A stretch of 64,000 bases of DNA. Source: Saprospiraceae bacterium (GTDB taxonomy: Bacteria > Bacteroidota > Bacteroidia > Chitinophagales > Saprospiraceae). The notes under the pieces are model-generated. The model did no database searches. It saw only the letters and a program-made list of their open reading frames with translations, and was not told the origin of the DNA. This document shows positions 37,243-47,114 of the stretch, piece after piece. The translations under genes were made by a program, and so were the position numbers. Within the stretch, counting starts at the first letter, position 1. The number at the start of each line of letters is the position of its first letter. Location of the stretch: the NCBI GenBank assembly GCA_016718505.1, contig JADKDE010000001.1, forward strand, positions 434,001 through 498,000, written 5' to 3'.

Positions 37243-37278
37243 ATTAAGGGCTGTAAGTTAACTACTTCAGCCCTTAAT
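37243..37278 (+). terminator. Intercistronic hairpin between susE and the GH13 genes
   Basis: Perfect 11-bp inverted repeat: ATTAAGGGCTG (37243-37253) with CAGCCCTTAAT (37268-37278), loop 14 nt. The following sequence has no T run, so it may be a leaky terminator, an mRNA-stabilising 3' end or a processing site that lets susCDE be expressed more than the enzymes. Confidence 0.55.
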
Positions 37279-37295
37279 TATAAATCATACCCTCA

Positions 37296-40118
37296 ATGCA
37301 TAAATTATTTCTAATTGCATTATTCAGTGTAAACGCGATCCTCAGTCTTGCTCAAGTGGCTTACACTGAAAATCCATTCCCCAAGGAAGATCAACCCCTA
37401 AATATTTATTTTAATGCTGCATTGGGAAATATGGGCTTAAAGGGATATACAGGAGATATTTATGCTCATACTGGAGTTCTCACTCAAAATAGTACAGGAT
37501 CGAGTGATTGGAAACACGTGAAAACCACCTGGGGGCAAAATACACCAGAGACAAAACTGGAGAGAATAGGAACAGATTTATACAAACTTGTAATTCAGCC
37601 CTCATCCCGTGATTATTATGGGCTAACTACTGGAGAAACGATTGTAAAACTTGCCTTTGTTTTTCGCAGTGAAACTCAAGTTAATGGAGCTTGGAAAGAG
37701 GGTAAAACAGATACCGGCAGTGATATTTTTTTAGAAATGTACAATGACGCACAAGGGTTTCAAGTTGCTTTTGTAAATCCAGAGAAAAGAACATTTTTTT
37801 GCACCTTGGGACAAAACTTGAGTATAAAAGTTGCCTCCAGTGCCAACAGTAATTTATTTATTTATAAAAATAATCAACTTATAGCCAGCCAAAATGGAGT
37901 CTCTTCCATCAACACCAATGATATTGTCTCAGCCAAGGGAAACTATCGGTATATGGCGGTAGGAGTGGATGGACAAATGCGTCGGGACACAACTTATTTC
38001 CAATGCATTATTCCAGAAGATCCTATCATACAAGATTTTCCAGTACAAACACCTCTTGGTCTCAGTAGATATGACAACGGAAGCATTCGATTAAGACTGC
38101 AAGCACCTCTTAAATCTTACGTATTCGTAGTTGGAACATTCAACGATTATTATTTAGACAATAATTTTCAAATGAAAAAGTCCTCCAATGGCGAAGATTT
38201 TTGGTTGGAAATAAATGGGATTGCATCTGACAAAAACTATACCTATCAGTATGTGGTTGATCAAAGTATAACAGTGGCAGATCCATGTAGCGAACTCATT
38301 TTGGACCCCAATAATGATAAGTATATTCCAAGCAGTACGTATAGCAATATTCCCACATACCCGGTGGAAAAAACCACAGGTATCGTTAGTAGCTTTTCGG
38401 TAGAATCCAATCCATATCAGTGGTCATCCAATTCCTATGCAAAACCAGAAAAGGCCAAACTCATCATTTACGAGTGTTTGGTTCGAGATTTCAGCAACGC
38501 TCGAAGTTTTCAAGCAATCATCGACAGCCTAGGATATTTGAAGAAATTGGGGATTAATGCCCTAGAGTTAATGCCAGTCAATGAATTTGAAGGTAATATT
38601 TCTTGGGGATACAATCCATCATTTCATATGGCTATTGATAAATATTATGGCTCGATAAATAAATTAAAAGAACTGGTGGATAAATGCCATCAATCCGGCA
38701 TAGCGGTCATCATGGATGTAGTTTTTAATCACGCATTCTCGCAGTCTCCACTTTGTCAAATGTATTGGGACCAAGCCAATTTCAGACCTTCAGCCAATAG
38801 TCCATATTTTAATACGGTGGCAAAACACCCCTTCAATGTTGGCTATGATTTCAACCATGAAAGCAAGTTTACAAAGGCATATATGGATAGGGTATTGGCT
38901 TATTTGACTACAGAATTCAGGGTAGATGGATTTAGATTTGATCTATCCAAAGGATTTACACAGACTTATAATACGGATGTAGGATTATGGGGCGGGTATG
39001 ACGCCAGTAGGATTTCACTTTTGAAAAGAATGGCGACAGAAATAAAAAAAGTTGACCCCAATGTTTATTTGATATTAGAACATTTTGCAGTAAATAGTGA
39101 AGAACAGCAATTGTCTAATGAAGGATTCATGTTATGGGGAAATGGCAATTATGACTATTTGGAAGGGGCGATGGGTTATACATCCAATTTTTCAAATCAA
39201 AATTATAAATCAAGAGGCTGGTCCTCTCCGAATTTGGTTTCATACATGGAGAGCCATGATGAAGAGCGAATGGGGTACAAACTAAAGAATTTCGGTAATT
39301 CCAATGGGGCATATAATACTCGGGTACAGCCGACATTTTCTGATCGGATAAATTTAAGTAATTTGTTTTTTTTGTTGATTCCAGGACCGAAAATGATTTG
39401 GCAATTTGGTGAGCTCGGTTATGATTATTCGATAAATACTTGTGAAAATTTTTCAATCAATACCAGTTGTCGCTTAGATCCAAAGCCAGTTCGATGGGAT
39501 TATTTTCAGGATGCAAATAGAAAGAAAACGTATCAATTCATAGGAGATTTGTCCTATTTGAAAAAGACGTTCAATACATTTAGCCAACCAGATTTTGATT
39601 TTTCTTTAAATTCTACTATGAAGTATTTTAGGTGGAATGATAGTGAAATGAATGCTTTTGCCCTAGGAAATTTTGGAGTTCAAGCGAATTCAATGTCTAT
39701 TCCAATACAAAAAGTTGGATGGTGGTATGACTATATTTCGGGTGACAGTATAGAGATACTGAATCAAAATGAGACATTTAACCTTCAACCAGGAGAATAT
39801 AAATTGATGTTAGACAAAAGGATTGGTCGCCCAAGCACAACTACTAGCACCAAAGAAATCATAGAATTTAACAATTCATTGCTGCTTTTTCCAAATCCCG
39901 TAAATTCGGATATTTTATTTTTGAAAAATTTAGGTAAAGATATTTCTGAGGCTGAGGCACAAATTGTGAATATCAGTGGTCAGATTATTTGGCGCGATAA
40001 ACTAGTCTTCTCCGGGCAAACAGCAGAATTGACCGTAAGTAATATTCCAGCAGGATTTTATTCTTTAGTCGTAAAAAACAAAATGGGCTTATATTATTCA
40101 AATTTTATAAAAATTTAG
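37296..40118 (+). CDS. Large secreted GH13 alpha-amylase-family enzyme with T9SS tail
   Basis: The 940-aa protein has a signal peptide (1-20), two N-terminal beta domains (about 25-160 and 165-240), a CBM48-like domain (about 250-350) and the GH13 barrel. Catalytic regions are complete: DVVFNH (474-479), GFRFD with nucleophile Asp549, acid/base Glu595 in LILEHF, and ESHDEER with Asp655. The C-terminal T9SS sorting domain starts FPNPVN at about 864, so it should be secreted through the type IX system and anchored or released at the surface. The CBM48-GH13 layout resembles pullulanases and branching-type enzymes. It probably makes the first cuts in starch for SusC/D import. Confidence 0.88.
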   Translation: MHKLFLIALFSVNAILSLAQVAYTENPFPKEDQPLNIYFNAALGNMGLKGYTGDIYAHTGVLTQNSTGSSDWKHVKTTWGQNTPETKLERIGTDLYKLVIQPSSRDYYGLTTGETIVKLAFVFRSETQVNGAWKEGKTDTGSDIFLEMYNDAQGFQVAFVNPEKRTFFCTLGQNLSIKVASSANSNLFIYKNNQLIASQNGVSSINTNDIVSAKGNYRYMAVGVDGQMRRDTTYFQCIIPEDPIIQDFPVQTPLGLSRYDNGSIRLRLQAPLKSYVFVVGTFNDYYLDNNFQMKKSSNGEDFWLEINGIASDKNYTYQYVVDQSITVADPCSELILDPNNDKYIPSSTYSNIPTYPVEKTTGIVSSFSVESNPYQWSSNSYAKPEKAKLIIYECLVRDFSNARSFQAIIDSLGYLKKLGINALELMPVNEFEGNISWGYNPSFHMAIDKYYGSINKLKELVDKCHQSGIAVIMDVVFNHAFSQSPLCQMYWDQANFRPSANSPYFNTVAKHPFNVGYDFNHESKFTKAYMDRVLAYLTTEFRVDGFRFDLSKGFTQTYNTDVGLWGGYDASRISLLKRMATEIKKVDPNVYLILEHFAVNSEEQQLSNEGFMLWGNGNYDYLEGAMGYTSNFSNQNYKSRGWSSPNLVSYMESHDEERMGYKLKNFGNSNGAYNTRVQPTFSDRINLSNLFFLLIPGPKMIWQFGELGYDYSINTCENFSINTSCRLDPKPVRWDYFQDANRKKTYQFIGDLSYLKKTFNTFSQPDFDFSLNSTMKYFRWNDSEMNAFALGNFGVQANSMSIPIQKVGWWYDYISGDSIEILNQNETFNLQPGEYKLMLDKRIGRPSTTTSTKEIIEFNNSLLLFPNPVNSDILFLKNLGKDISEAEAQIVNISGQIIWRDKLVFSGQTAELTVSNIPAGFYSLVVKNKMGLYYSNFIKI

Positions 40119-40119
40119 T

Positions 40120-41469
40120 TTGGTGAAAAAGGTATTTTTTGTATTTTTTTTAATTTCAAATATCATTTTATATGGTCAAAGCAGCATTACTCCTTGGCCA
40201 GATTGGGCAAAATCCTCTACCATTTATGAAATAAATATCAGACAATATTCCAAGAAAGGAGATATCAAAAGCGTACAAAAAGATTTACCACGATTAAAGA
40301 ACTTGGGGGTCGATATTTTGTGGTTGATGCCTATTCATCCGATTGGAAAGTTCAAATCTAAAGGGGAATGGGGCAGTCCTTATAGTGTGAAGGATTATCT
40401 AGGAGTGCATCCAAAATATGGTACATTAGTGGACCTAAAAAATTTCGTCAATACAGCTCATAAGATGGGGATGAAGGTAATTCTCGATTGGGTAGGAAAC
40501 CACACTGCTTGGGATCATCCATGGATCAAGTCGAACCCAGAGTTTTATGTTAAAAGAGGGGATACAATAAGCCATGCCTCAAACAACGATGGCAGTATGA
40601 CCGATTGGTACGATGTAGCCGATTTGAATTTTGAAAATACCGCAATGCGCAGGAGAATGATTGATGCTCTTTCTTTTTGGGTAAGAGAAGCTAAGATTGA
40701 TGGTTTTCGCTGTGATGTTGGAGGTATGATGCCAGTAGATTTTTGGAATGAGGCTAAGATAGCACTCGCAAAGATTAACCCTAAGATATATATGTTGGTC
40801 GAGGAGGAAGATAACAGTAAGTTAATCGATGAAGGGGGATTTCATACGTTGTATGGATGGTCCATGCATTCATTATCTAAGGAAATCGCCAATGGGCAGA
40901 AAAATGCAACAGATTTCGAAACTTATCTCAATAATCGCAGACTTAAATACCCAGCCCAGACTACCTTTCTGTATTTTACATCAAATCACGATGAAAATAC
41001 TTGGAACGACATCGCCAGTAAAAGGTATGGTAAAGCGGAAGATTTGATGAGTGTTTTGACCTTTACAATGGAAAGTGGAATTCCTTTGATTTATAATAGT
41101 CAAGAAAGTGGTGAAAAGCGGAGCTTAAAATTTTTCGATAAAGATGAAATCATTTGGGGGAATTATGAAAAATCATCATTTTACAAAAAACTAATTCAAT
41201 TGAAACATCAATATAAACCGCTGTGGAATAGTACTTATGGGTCAAAAATGGATAGGGTAAATCAAGGCGATGATGTCTATGCTTTCGTTCGGAAAAAAGG
41301 AAATCAATCGGTCTGGGTTATCTTGAATTTTTCGGATAAACCACAAGTTACCACCCTTACAGAAGAAATAAATGGCGCGAAAGATTGGTTTTCGAATACT
41401 CCTTTCAACTACTCCTTCGACAAAGAAATAAGTTTGGAACCGTTTGAATATAAAGTAATAGTAAAATAA
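40120..41469 (+). CDS. GH13 alpha-amylase-family enzyme, secreted
   Basis: This 449-aa enzyme has a signal peptide (1-20, ending LYGQ) and a compact GH13 barrel: region I DWVGNH (123-128), GFRCD with nucleophile Asp199, the acid/base among Glu228-Glu230 in LVEEED, and SNHDENTW with Asp291. A small C-terminal beta domain is present, with no T9SS tail, so it is probably periplasmic and acts on imported maltodextrins. The start is TTG 40120 or GTG 40123, one to four nt after the previous stop, so translation is probably coupled. The specific product is not predictable. Confidence 0.88.
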   Translation: MVKKVFFVFFLISNIILYGQSSITPWPDWAKSSTIYEINIRQYSKKGDIKSVQKDLPRLKNLGVDILWLMPIHPIGKFKSKGEWGSPYSVKDYLGVHPKYGTLVDLKNFVNTAHKMGMKVILDWVGNHTAWDHPWIKSNPEFYVKRGDTISHASNNDGSMTDWYDVADLNFENTAMRRRMIDALSFWVREAKIDGFRCDVGGMMPVDFWNEAKIALAKINPKIYMLVEEEDNSKLIDEGGFHTLYGWSMHSLSKEIANGQKNATDFETYLNNRRLKYPAQTTFLYFTSNHDENTWNDIASKRYGKAEDLMSVLTFTMESGIPLIYNSQESGEKRSLKFFDKDEIIWGNYEKSSFYKKLIQLKHQYKPLWNSTYGSKMDRVNQGDDVYAFVRKKGNQSVWVILNFSDKPQVTTLTEEINGAKDWFSNTPFNYSFDKEISLEPFEYKVIVK

Positions 41470-41474
41470 AAAGC

Positions 41475-42809
41475 ATGGAAAAACCACGGTTAAGTTTTTG
41501 GCAAATCTGGAATATGTGTTTTGGATTTTTTGGTATCCAATTCGGATGGACTCTCCAGATGAATAACATGAGTGCAATCTACCAGTATTTGGGTGCAGAG
41601 CCTGATAAAATAGCTGGATTATGGTTAGCGGCACCGATGACAGGATTGATCATTCAGCCTATTGTCGGTTATCTCAGCGATAGAACCTGGCATCCTAAGT
41701 TAGGAAGACGAAGGCCATATTTTATGATTGGTGCGATATTGAGTAGTATCATGTTGTTGATTATGCCCAATTCACCCTCCGTGTGGATCGCTGCGGGGTC
41801 ATTGTGGATATTGGACTCAAGTATCAATATCAGTATGGAGCCATTCCGAGCATTTGTAGGAGATAAATTGTCTGAAAAACAGCAATCTTTTGGTTATGCA
41901 ATGCAGAGTATGTTTATCGGTGGAGCTTCTTTTATTGCTGGGTTTTTACCCATGCTACTCAATCGATATTTTGGTATAAATAATGAAAGTGTAAATAATA
42001 GCATTCCTGATAATATCAGATGGTCGTTTTATATTGGTGCGTTTGCATTTTTCTTATCCGTTTTATACACAGTAATGAGGGCTGACGAATATCCTCCTGA
42101 TGAAAAAGAATTGGATAAATTGCGGGCTCAGAAAATAAGTCCAATGGATATCGTCAAAGAAATTTTTCAGGGAATCATCAACATGCCTTCAAATATGAAG
42201 AGGCTGGCGTTAGTACAGTTTTTGACATGGCCAGGACTTTTTCTTATGTGGTTTTATTATACGCCAAGTGTTGCGAACTATATATTCAAGGCAACTAGTA
42301 CCAGTGACCCGAATTATACGAGCGGGGTTGAATTTGCTAACATGACGTATTCTATTGAGAACCTAGTGACTTTTTTATTTTCATTTACATTGCCATTTTG
42401 GGTTGGATTTTTAGGGAAAAGAAACACCCATATCGTTTGTCTGTTTATAGGAGCTCTGGGTTTATTTAGCTTTCAATATGTACATAACCCTAATTATTTG
42501 TTTTTGACGATGGGAATGGTCGGAATAGCCTGGGCGTCAATACTTTCGATGCCTTATAGTTTATTGGCAGGGACATTGCCTCCCCAGAAAATGGGGTTCT
42601 ATATGGGCGTTTTTAATTTTTTCATTGTAATACCCGAAATTTTGGCCTCCTTGTTTTTTGGGTGGATTTTAAAAAATTGGCTTGATAACAACATGATGCT
42701 GGGCGTTGTAACAGGAGGTATTTTAATGGCATTAGCTGCCTTGGCTTGTTTTTTTGTAAAGGAGAATGTGCCACAATTTCAAGAAGAGGAGTCCAAAATA
42801 AGTCATTAG
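41475..42809 (+). CDS. MFS sugar transporter (maltose transporter-like)
   Basis: The 444-aa protein with 12 membrane segments belongs to the major facilitator group that includes bacterial MalT-type and SLC45 sugar carriers. Signs are the opening WQIWNMCFGFFGIQFGW, the loop PIVGYLSDRTWHPKLGRRRPY after helix 2 (the family's D-R-T-x-x-x-x-GRRRP motif), and a repeat-related segment in the second half. It lies 5 nt after the GH13 gene and should carry maltose or short maltodextrins from the periplasm into the cytoplasm, completing the pathway. No intracellular maltose phosphorylase or glucosidase is adjacent. Confidence 0.87.
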   Translation: MEKPRLSFWQIWNMCFGFFGIQFGWTLQMNNMSAIYQYLGAEPDKIAGLWLAAPMTGLIIQPIVGYLSDRTWHPKLGRRRPYFMIGAILSSIMLLIMPNSPSVWIAAGSLWILDSSINISMEPFRAFVGDKLSEKQQSFGYAMQSMFIGGASFIAGFLPMLLNRYFGINNESVNNSIPDNIRWSFYIGAFAFFLSVLYTVMRADEYPPDEKELDKLRAQKISPMDIVKEIFQGIINMPSNMKRLALVQFLTWPGLFLMWFYYTPSVANYIFKATSTSDPNYTSGVEFANMTYSIENLVTFLFSFTLPFWVGFLGKRNTHIVCLFIGALGLFSFQYVHNPNYLFLTMGMVGIAWASILSMPYSLLAGTLPPQKMGFYMGVFNFFIVIPEILASLFFGWILKNWLDNNMMLGVVTGGILMALAALACFFVKENVPQFQEEESKISH

Positions 42810-42860
42810 AATCCGAGAAAATAAAATTCTTGTTTTCATAATCCAACCGATTTGTCTCCT

Positions 42861-42879
42861 AACTTGCAAAATGCAAGTT
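42861..42879. terminator. Hairpin between the convergent MFS and ruvC genes
   Basis: AACTTGC (42861-42867) and GCAAGTT (42873-42879) form a perfect 7-bp stem with loop AAAAT, 2 nt beyond the ruvC stop. Neither side has a strong T run, so a shared bidirectional terminator is likely but weak. Confidence 0.4.
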
Positions 42880-42881
42880 GG

Positions 42882-43448
42882 TTATTTGATGGCTTTTACT
42901 TTGGTGGTTATCTTTTCTTCATTGGCTTTTGCGTACGACGACCACCCACTATATTTTTTACCAGGTGTTACTTTGCTATTTCCTTGAAAATAATGGCATA
43001 CGGCAACACTCAATGCATCCGAAGCATCTAAATATGCATGATCCATGGGTGTATTTAATATCCGTTCAAGCATCGCAGCTACTTGTTCTTTCGATGCATT
43101 TCCATTACCCGTTACGCTTTGTTTGATTTTTTTTGGAGAATATTCAAATGTTGGCAACCCTTTTTGGAATCCAACTGCAATGGCTACTCCTTGCGCTCTT
43201 CCTAACTTCAACATGGACTGTACGTTTTTACCAAAAAATGGTGCTTCGATGGCCATTACCTCTGGTTTGTATAGAGTGATCATTTCCTCAACTCTTGTAC
43301 ATATCATGCCGAGCTTTTGATGCGCATCATCTAGGTAGTCTAGTCTAATGACGCCCATATGAACTAGCTTTAAGTTTTTATTTTCTGAATCAATGATTGC
43401 GAACCCCAATATATTGGTACCCGGATCTATTCCCAATATTCTGGACAT
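42882..43448 (-). CDS. ruvC: Holliday-junction endonuclease RuvC
   Basis: The 188-aa RNase-H-fold nuclease has the first catalytic Asp in LGIDPGTN (residue 7), Glu in MAIEAPFFGKN (about 69), and the C-terminal acidic pair in YLDASDALSVAVCH (about 139-142). It cuts Holliday junctions after RuvAB branch migration. It begins 2 nt after the stop of the upstream peptidase gene, so it is transcribed from that operon. Length is close to the usual 170-190. Confidence 0.93.
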   Translation of the reverse strand: MSRILGIDPGTNILGFAIIDSENKNLKLVHMGVIRLDYLDDAHQKLGMICTRVEEMITLYKPEVMAIEAPFFGKNVQSMLKLGRAQGVAIAVGFQKGLPTFEYSPKKIKQSVTGNGNASKEQVAAMLERILNTPMDHAYLDASDALSVAVCHYFQGNSKVTPGKKYSGWSSYAKANEEKITTKVKAIK

Positions 43449-43450
43449 AG

Positions 43451-45619
43451 TTATAATTTTTCTTTTAAAAAGGAAGTCATTTTGGTAAATAGATGAAGAC
43501 GCGTATTACCCCCTGAAATCCCATGATTCTTATTGGGATAGAAATAAGTATCGAACTGCTTATTCGCTTTTATAAGGGCTAAGGCCATTTCAGCAGTATT
43601 TTGAAAATGAACATTATCGTCTGCCATGCCATGGATTAGCAAATAATTGCCCTTTAACTTATCAGCAAAATAAACAGGCGAATTATCTCTGTACCCTGCC
43701 TCGTTTTCTTTTTCATCCTTCATATATCGTTCAGTATAGATAGAGTCATACCATTTCCAGTTGGTGACTGGTGCTACGGCAATCGCCGCTTTAAACACAT
43801 CGTTGCCCTTAAACAGGCATAGAGACGACATGTAACCACCATAGCTCCATCCAAAAATTCCTATCCTTTTTTTATCGACAAAATCCCACTCAGCGATCGA
43901 TTTTGCGGCATCAATTTGGTCATTTGTTTCTAGATTTCCTAGCTGTAAATAGGTTTGTTTTTTGAAAAATTCTCCTCTTCCTCCTGTTCCTCTATTGTCC
44001 ACACAAACTACAATATACCCATTCTGACTTAACATTTGAAACCACCAATAATTACCTCCGTGCCAATTGTCAATAACCTGTTGGCTACCTGGACCACCAT
44101 ACAAAAACATAAATACAGGGTAGTGTTTTTGTGGGTCAAAATCGCGTGGTTTTATCATCCAAGCATTTAGTTTATCATTATTTCTGTTGGTAAATTGAAG
44201 AAACTCTATGGTTTGAGTTCCGAATTTTCTTTGTAATTCGGCTATCTTTTCATTGTCTTCTATGATCCGAATTTTATTTCCATCATTGTCGAACACCTCA
44301 TAGGAAGCCGCTTTATTGATAGTACTGGAGGTATTTACCCAATATTTGTAAGTAGAACTAAATTGCGCATTGTTTTCACCAATCGATTTTGAAATCCTCG
44401 TTTTTGCATCATTATTGAGGTCTATTTTATAGATCTCTCTTTGCATGGGCGAGATTTCAGCGGCTTGATAATATAAGGTATTTGACTTTTGATCCAATCC
44501 GTATAAATTCGTTATTTCATAATCACCTCGGGTCAATTGCTTGATTATTTTTCCATCCATTCCATATAAATATACATGATTATAACCTGAGTTTTCACTA
44601 GTCCAAAGGAATTCTTTCCCGTTTTCAAGAAAGGTCAAATTATCATGGAGATCAACATAATATTTGTTCTTTTCTTCCATCAAAAGACGTGTAGAACCAG
44701 TTTTTGCATCCACCAAGATCAACTCTAGGTGATTTTGCCACCGATTCATTCTAGTTACACAAAGCACATTTGGATCTTGAGTCCATTTGATTCGAGGGAT
44801 GTATTGATCAGGGTTCTTACCCAAGTTTATTTTTATTGTTTTTTTTGATTTTGCGTCATAAATATAGAGATCTATGATGGCATTTTTTTCACCTACTTTT
44901 GGGTACTTGAAAGAATAAGTATCTGGATATGCGCCATCATTGAAATACTCCATTGTAAATTGTTTTACGTCTTTTTCGTTAAACTTTAAATAGGCTATTT
45001 TTTGCCCATCTTTGTTCCACTCGAAAGCCCGTGTTAAAACGAACTCCTCTTCATATACCCAATCTGAGGCACCATTTATGATTTCTTTTTTCTTACCATC
45101 TATGGTTATTCTATTGATTTTGTTAGTGGTAAGATCCTTAAAATATAGATCGTTGTTGAATACGTATCCAACTTTTGTTCCCTGAGGATTAAAGTGGGCG
45201 TATTGAATTTTTTGTTGGGCAGCCAAAGGTTCTAGTTTTCTTTTTACTCGATCAAAAATATAGTTAATAGAGGTATAACTATGTCGATAAATTTGTTCAA
45301 TTTCGGTCTCAAGCATGATTATTTGCTCGTTAGCACTCAATGAGTACGAATTAATATTTGCCAGTCCATTATAGGTTGCGATATTAAATAAGGTGTCCGT
45401 CAAAAGCCCAGTTTCTATTGAATACCCATTTATTTTGCCATCTTCAAGTCGAGTGAAAGTTTTTCCATCGTTCAAAAAATTAAATCCTGCAACGGAGTTT
45501 GTTCTAAATGTTCCCTTTTGAAAGATATCCTCTAGTGTAATTGGGCTTTGTCCCCAGCTTGTTTGGATGTATAAACTTAAAATACAACCTAAGACAAATA
45601 ATTTTTTCATTAAAACCAA
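43451..45619 (-). CDS. S9 family prolyl peptidase, dipeptidyl peptidase IV-like
   Basis: The 722-aa secreted protein (signal 1-23; ATG 45617-45619, or internal Met4) has an N-terminal beta-propeller (about 40-470) with the DPP4-type Glu motif DWVYEEEF, which recognises the substrate's free N-terminus. A C-terminal alpha/beta hydrolase domain carries nucleophile Ser592 in GWSYGG, Asp667 in HGMADDNVH and His699 in NKNHGI. It should remove X-Pro dipeptides in the periplasm or at the surface during protein feeding. Downstream ruvC is only 2 nt away. Confidence 0.92.
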   Translation of the reverse strand: MVLMKKLFVLGCILSLYIQTSWGQSPITLEDIFQKGTFRTNSVAGFNFLNDGKTFTRLEDGKINGYSIETGLLTDTLFNIATYNGLANINSYSLSANEQIIMLETEIEQIYRHSYTSINYIFDRVKRKLEPLAAQQKIQYAHFNPQGTKVGYVFNNDLYFKDLTTNKINRITIDGKKKEIINGASDWVYEEEFVLTRAFEWNKDGQKIAYLKFNEKDVKQFTMEYFNDGAYPDTYSFKYPKVGEKNAIIDLYIYDAKSKKTIKINLGKNPDQYIPRIKWTQDPNVLCVTRMNRWQNHLELILVDAKTGSTRLLMEEKNKYYVDLHDNLTFLENGKEFLWTSENSGYNHVYLYGMDGKIIKQLTRGDYEITNLYGLDQKSNTLYYQAAEISPMQREIYKIDLNNDAKTRISKSIGENNAQFSSTYKYWVNTSSTINKAASYEVFDNDGNKIRIIEDNEKIAELQRKFGTQTIEFLQFTNRNNDKLNAWMIKPRDFDPQKHYPVFMFLYGGPGSQQVIDNWHGGNYWWFQMLSQNGYIVVCVDNRGTGGRGEFFKKQTYLQLGNLETNDQIDAAKSIAEWDFVDKKRIGIFGWSYGGYMSSLCLFKGNDVFKAAIAVAPVTNWKWYDSIYTERYMKDEKENEAGYRDNSPVYFADKLKGNYLLIHGMADDNVHFQNTAEMALALIKANKQFDTYFYPNKNHGISGGNTRLHLFTKMTSFLKEKL

Positions 45620-45767
45620 ATATTAAGTGTGTAATAATTTTTCAAAAAGAATCTCAAATCACAAGGAAGACTCAAAGTCGCTTAATGGTGACTTTTTATT
45701 GAAATTCATAAGCAAAGTTAATAATTACACCAAGGACTAGGAGAAAAATTTATGAATTAGTCCCGAC

Positions 45768-47111
45768 CTAAAAATCTAAACCCATCGATAAATGAAATCT
45801 TGGGGATGTAATTTGGTTTGTTTCGATACCCCAGGCATAGTCACCACGGAGGAAATAACCAAAGATATTTGCCCTCAACCCAAGACCATAACCCAATACG
45901 ATTGGATTTCGATAGTAATTAACTTTGAGATATATTGATGGTGGATTTTCAATTAAGACTGTATTTGAAGGATTTTTATTGTTAAAAGGAGGGGGGCCAG
46001 TCCAAGCAGTACCTCCATCAAGAAAGCCAACAGCCTGAATACTTCTCAAAAAGGCTGACCGAAGAGGTTTTTGGCTTAAATATTTTAAAAATGGAACCCG
46101 AAGTTCAATGTTAAAAATACCGTAAGTTGTACCATTTCGAATATTGTATTCAAACCCACGTAGGTTAGGAGCAGTTACTTGATAAGCCAAAGGAACATCT
46201 ACTGGATGTGGGATATTTGAATTAAATCTAGGAAATAGCCAATTGTCCGTACCACCAATATAGTGCAATATCCGCTCAGTACCAAAAGAGTATGCCCCAG
46301 CAAATCTACCCGCCAAAATGCTGTGGCGATCTAGTCTCAAAAAGTGGCGGATGTCCATGCCGAAAATACCAGTATAACCTTTCTGAAAATCAAAATCTAA
46401 AGTCCCTAAATTGACCGATAATGGCTTTATAGTCTCTAGATATATCTTGGCTTTTGTTCCATAATTGATATTGATATCAACGTCGATCGAATTGTCATAC
46501 ACGTAACTGAGTTGAATTCCAAGGCGTTGGTTTAATAAGTCAGGAGCTTCCAAAGATACAAAATCAGAAGCTAAAGGAGTGAATTTATCTTGGCGGACTG
46601 TGCTTATCGCCCTTAAGCTTTGATGAACATCGAAGGCGTACTTCAATGTGTATTGTCCTAATAGCGTAACTGTTTTGGCACGATACGTAATGATACCGCT
46701 GGATCCTATATTCTCGTTAAGTGTTTTTCTATAAAGGGTATATTGGTGGTCAAAGCGATGTTTCAAATCCTCAAAGGTCAAAAATATCTCAGAGCCATTA
46801 AAGCTAGTAGGAATTCGTACTCCGCCTTCAAAAATATAGTTTTCGAGTAGATCTTTCCATTTAGCTTTGGCCAAAATCCCCAAAGGCGTAGTGTTAAAAT
46901 CAGCAGGACTATTGATAAAGCTGTTTAATCCACCGAATAAAGGATTATTATCAATGGTGGTATTAAAGTCAAGCAAACGAAATCGGAGTTTGTATGGGAC
47001 TACTTTAAGCGGATCTATCCTATATAAACCGTTAGCATTTAAAATCTCTGGAGTGCTGGATGTAGTTTCAAGGTTAGGTGTCTGGTTGAGATTTTCTCCA
47101 TTGATGATGAA
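45768..47111 (-). CDS. C-terminal, barrel-forming part of a frameshifted TolB-like giant protein
   Basis: This frame is open from just after 47111 to the stop at 45768. It has the sequence of an outer-membrane barrel, with repeated aromatic strands, GLGLRANIFGYFLRGDYAWG near the end and terminal Phe (SMGLDF). Reading continues smoothly from the middle fragment if one base is restored in the GGG run at 47112-47114 (joined protein ...LPFIINGENLNQ...). The first ATG in this frame is 46976, which is internal, not a true start. With the other two fragments it makes one protein of about 1155 aa: a degenerate peptidase-like N-domain, a TolB-like propeller and a C-terminal barrel, a layout seen in Bacteroidota. 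Confidence 0.72.
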   Translation of the reverse strand, partial: FIINGENLNQTPNLETTSSTPEILNANGLYRIDPLKVVPYKLRFRLLDFNTTIDNNPLFGGLNSFINSPADFNTTPLGILAKAKWKDLLENYIFEGGVRIPTSFNGSEIFLTFEDLKHRFDHQYTLYRKTLNENIGSSGIITYRAKTVTLLGQYTLKYAFDVHQSLRAISTVRQDKFTPLASDFVSLEAPDLLNQRLGIQLSYVYDNSIDVDININYGTKAKIYLETIKPLSVNLGTLDFDFQKGYTGIFGMDIRHFLRLDRHSILAGRFAGAYSFGTERILHYIGGTDNWLFPRFNSNIPHPVDVPLAYQVTAPNLRGFEYNIRNGTTYGIFNIELRVPFLKYLSQKPLRSAFLRSIQAVGFLDGGTAWTGPPPFNNKNPSNTVLIENPPSIYLKVNYYRNPIVLGYGLGLRANIFGYFLRGDYAWGIETNQITSPRFHLSMGLDF

Positions 47112-47114
47112 GGG

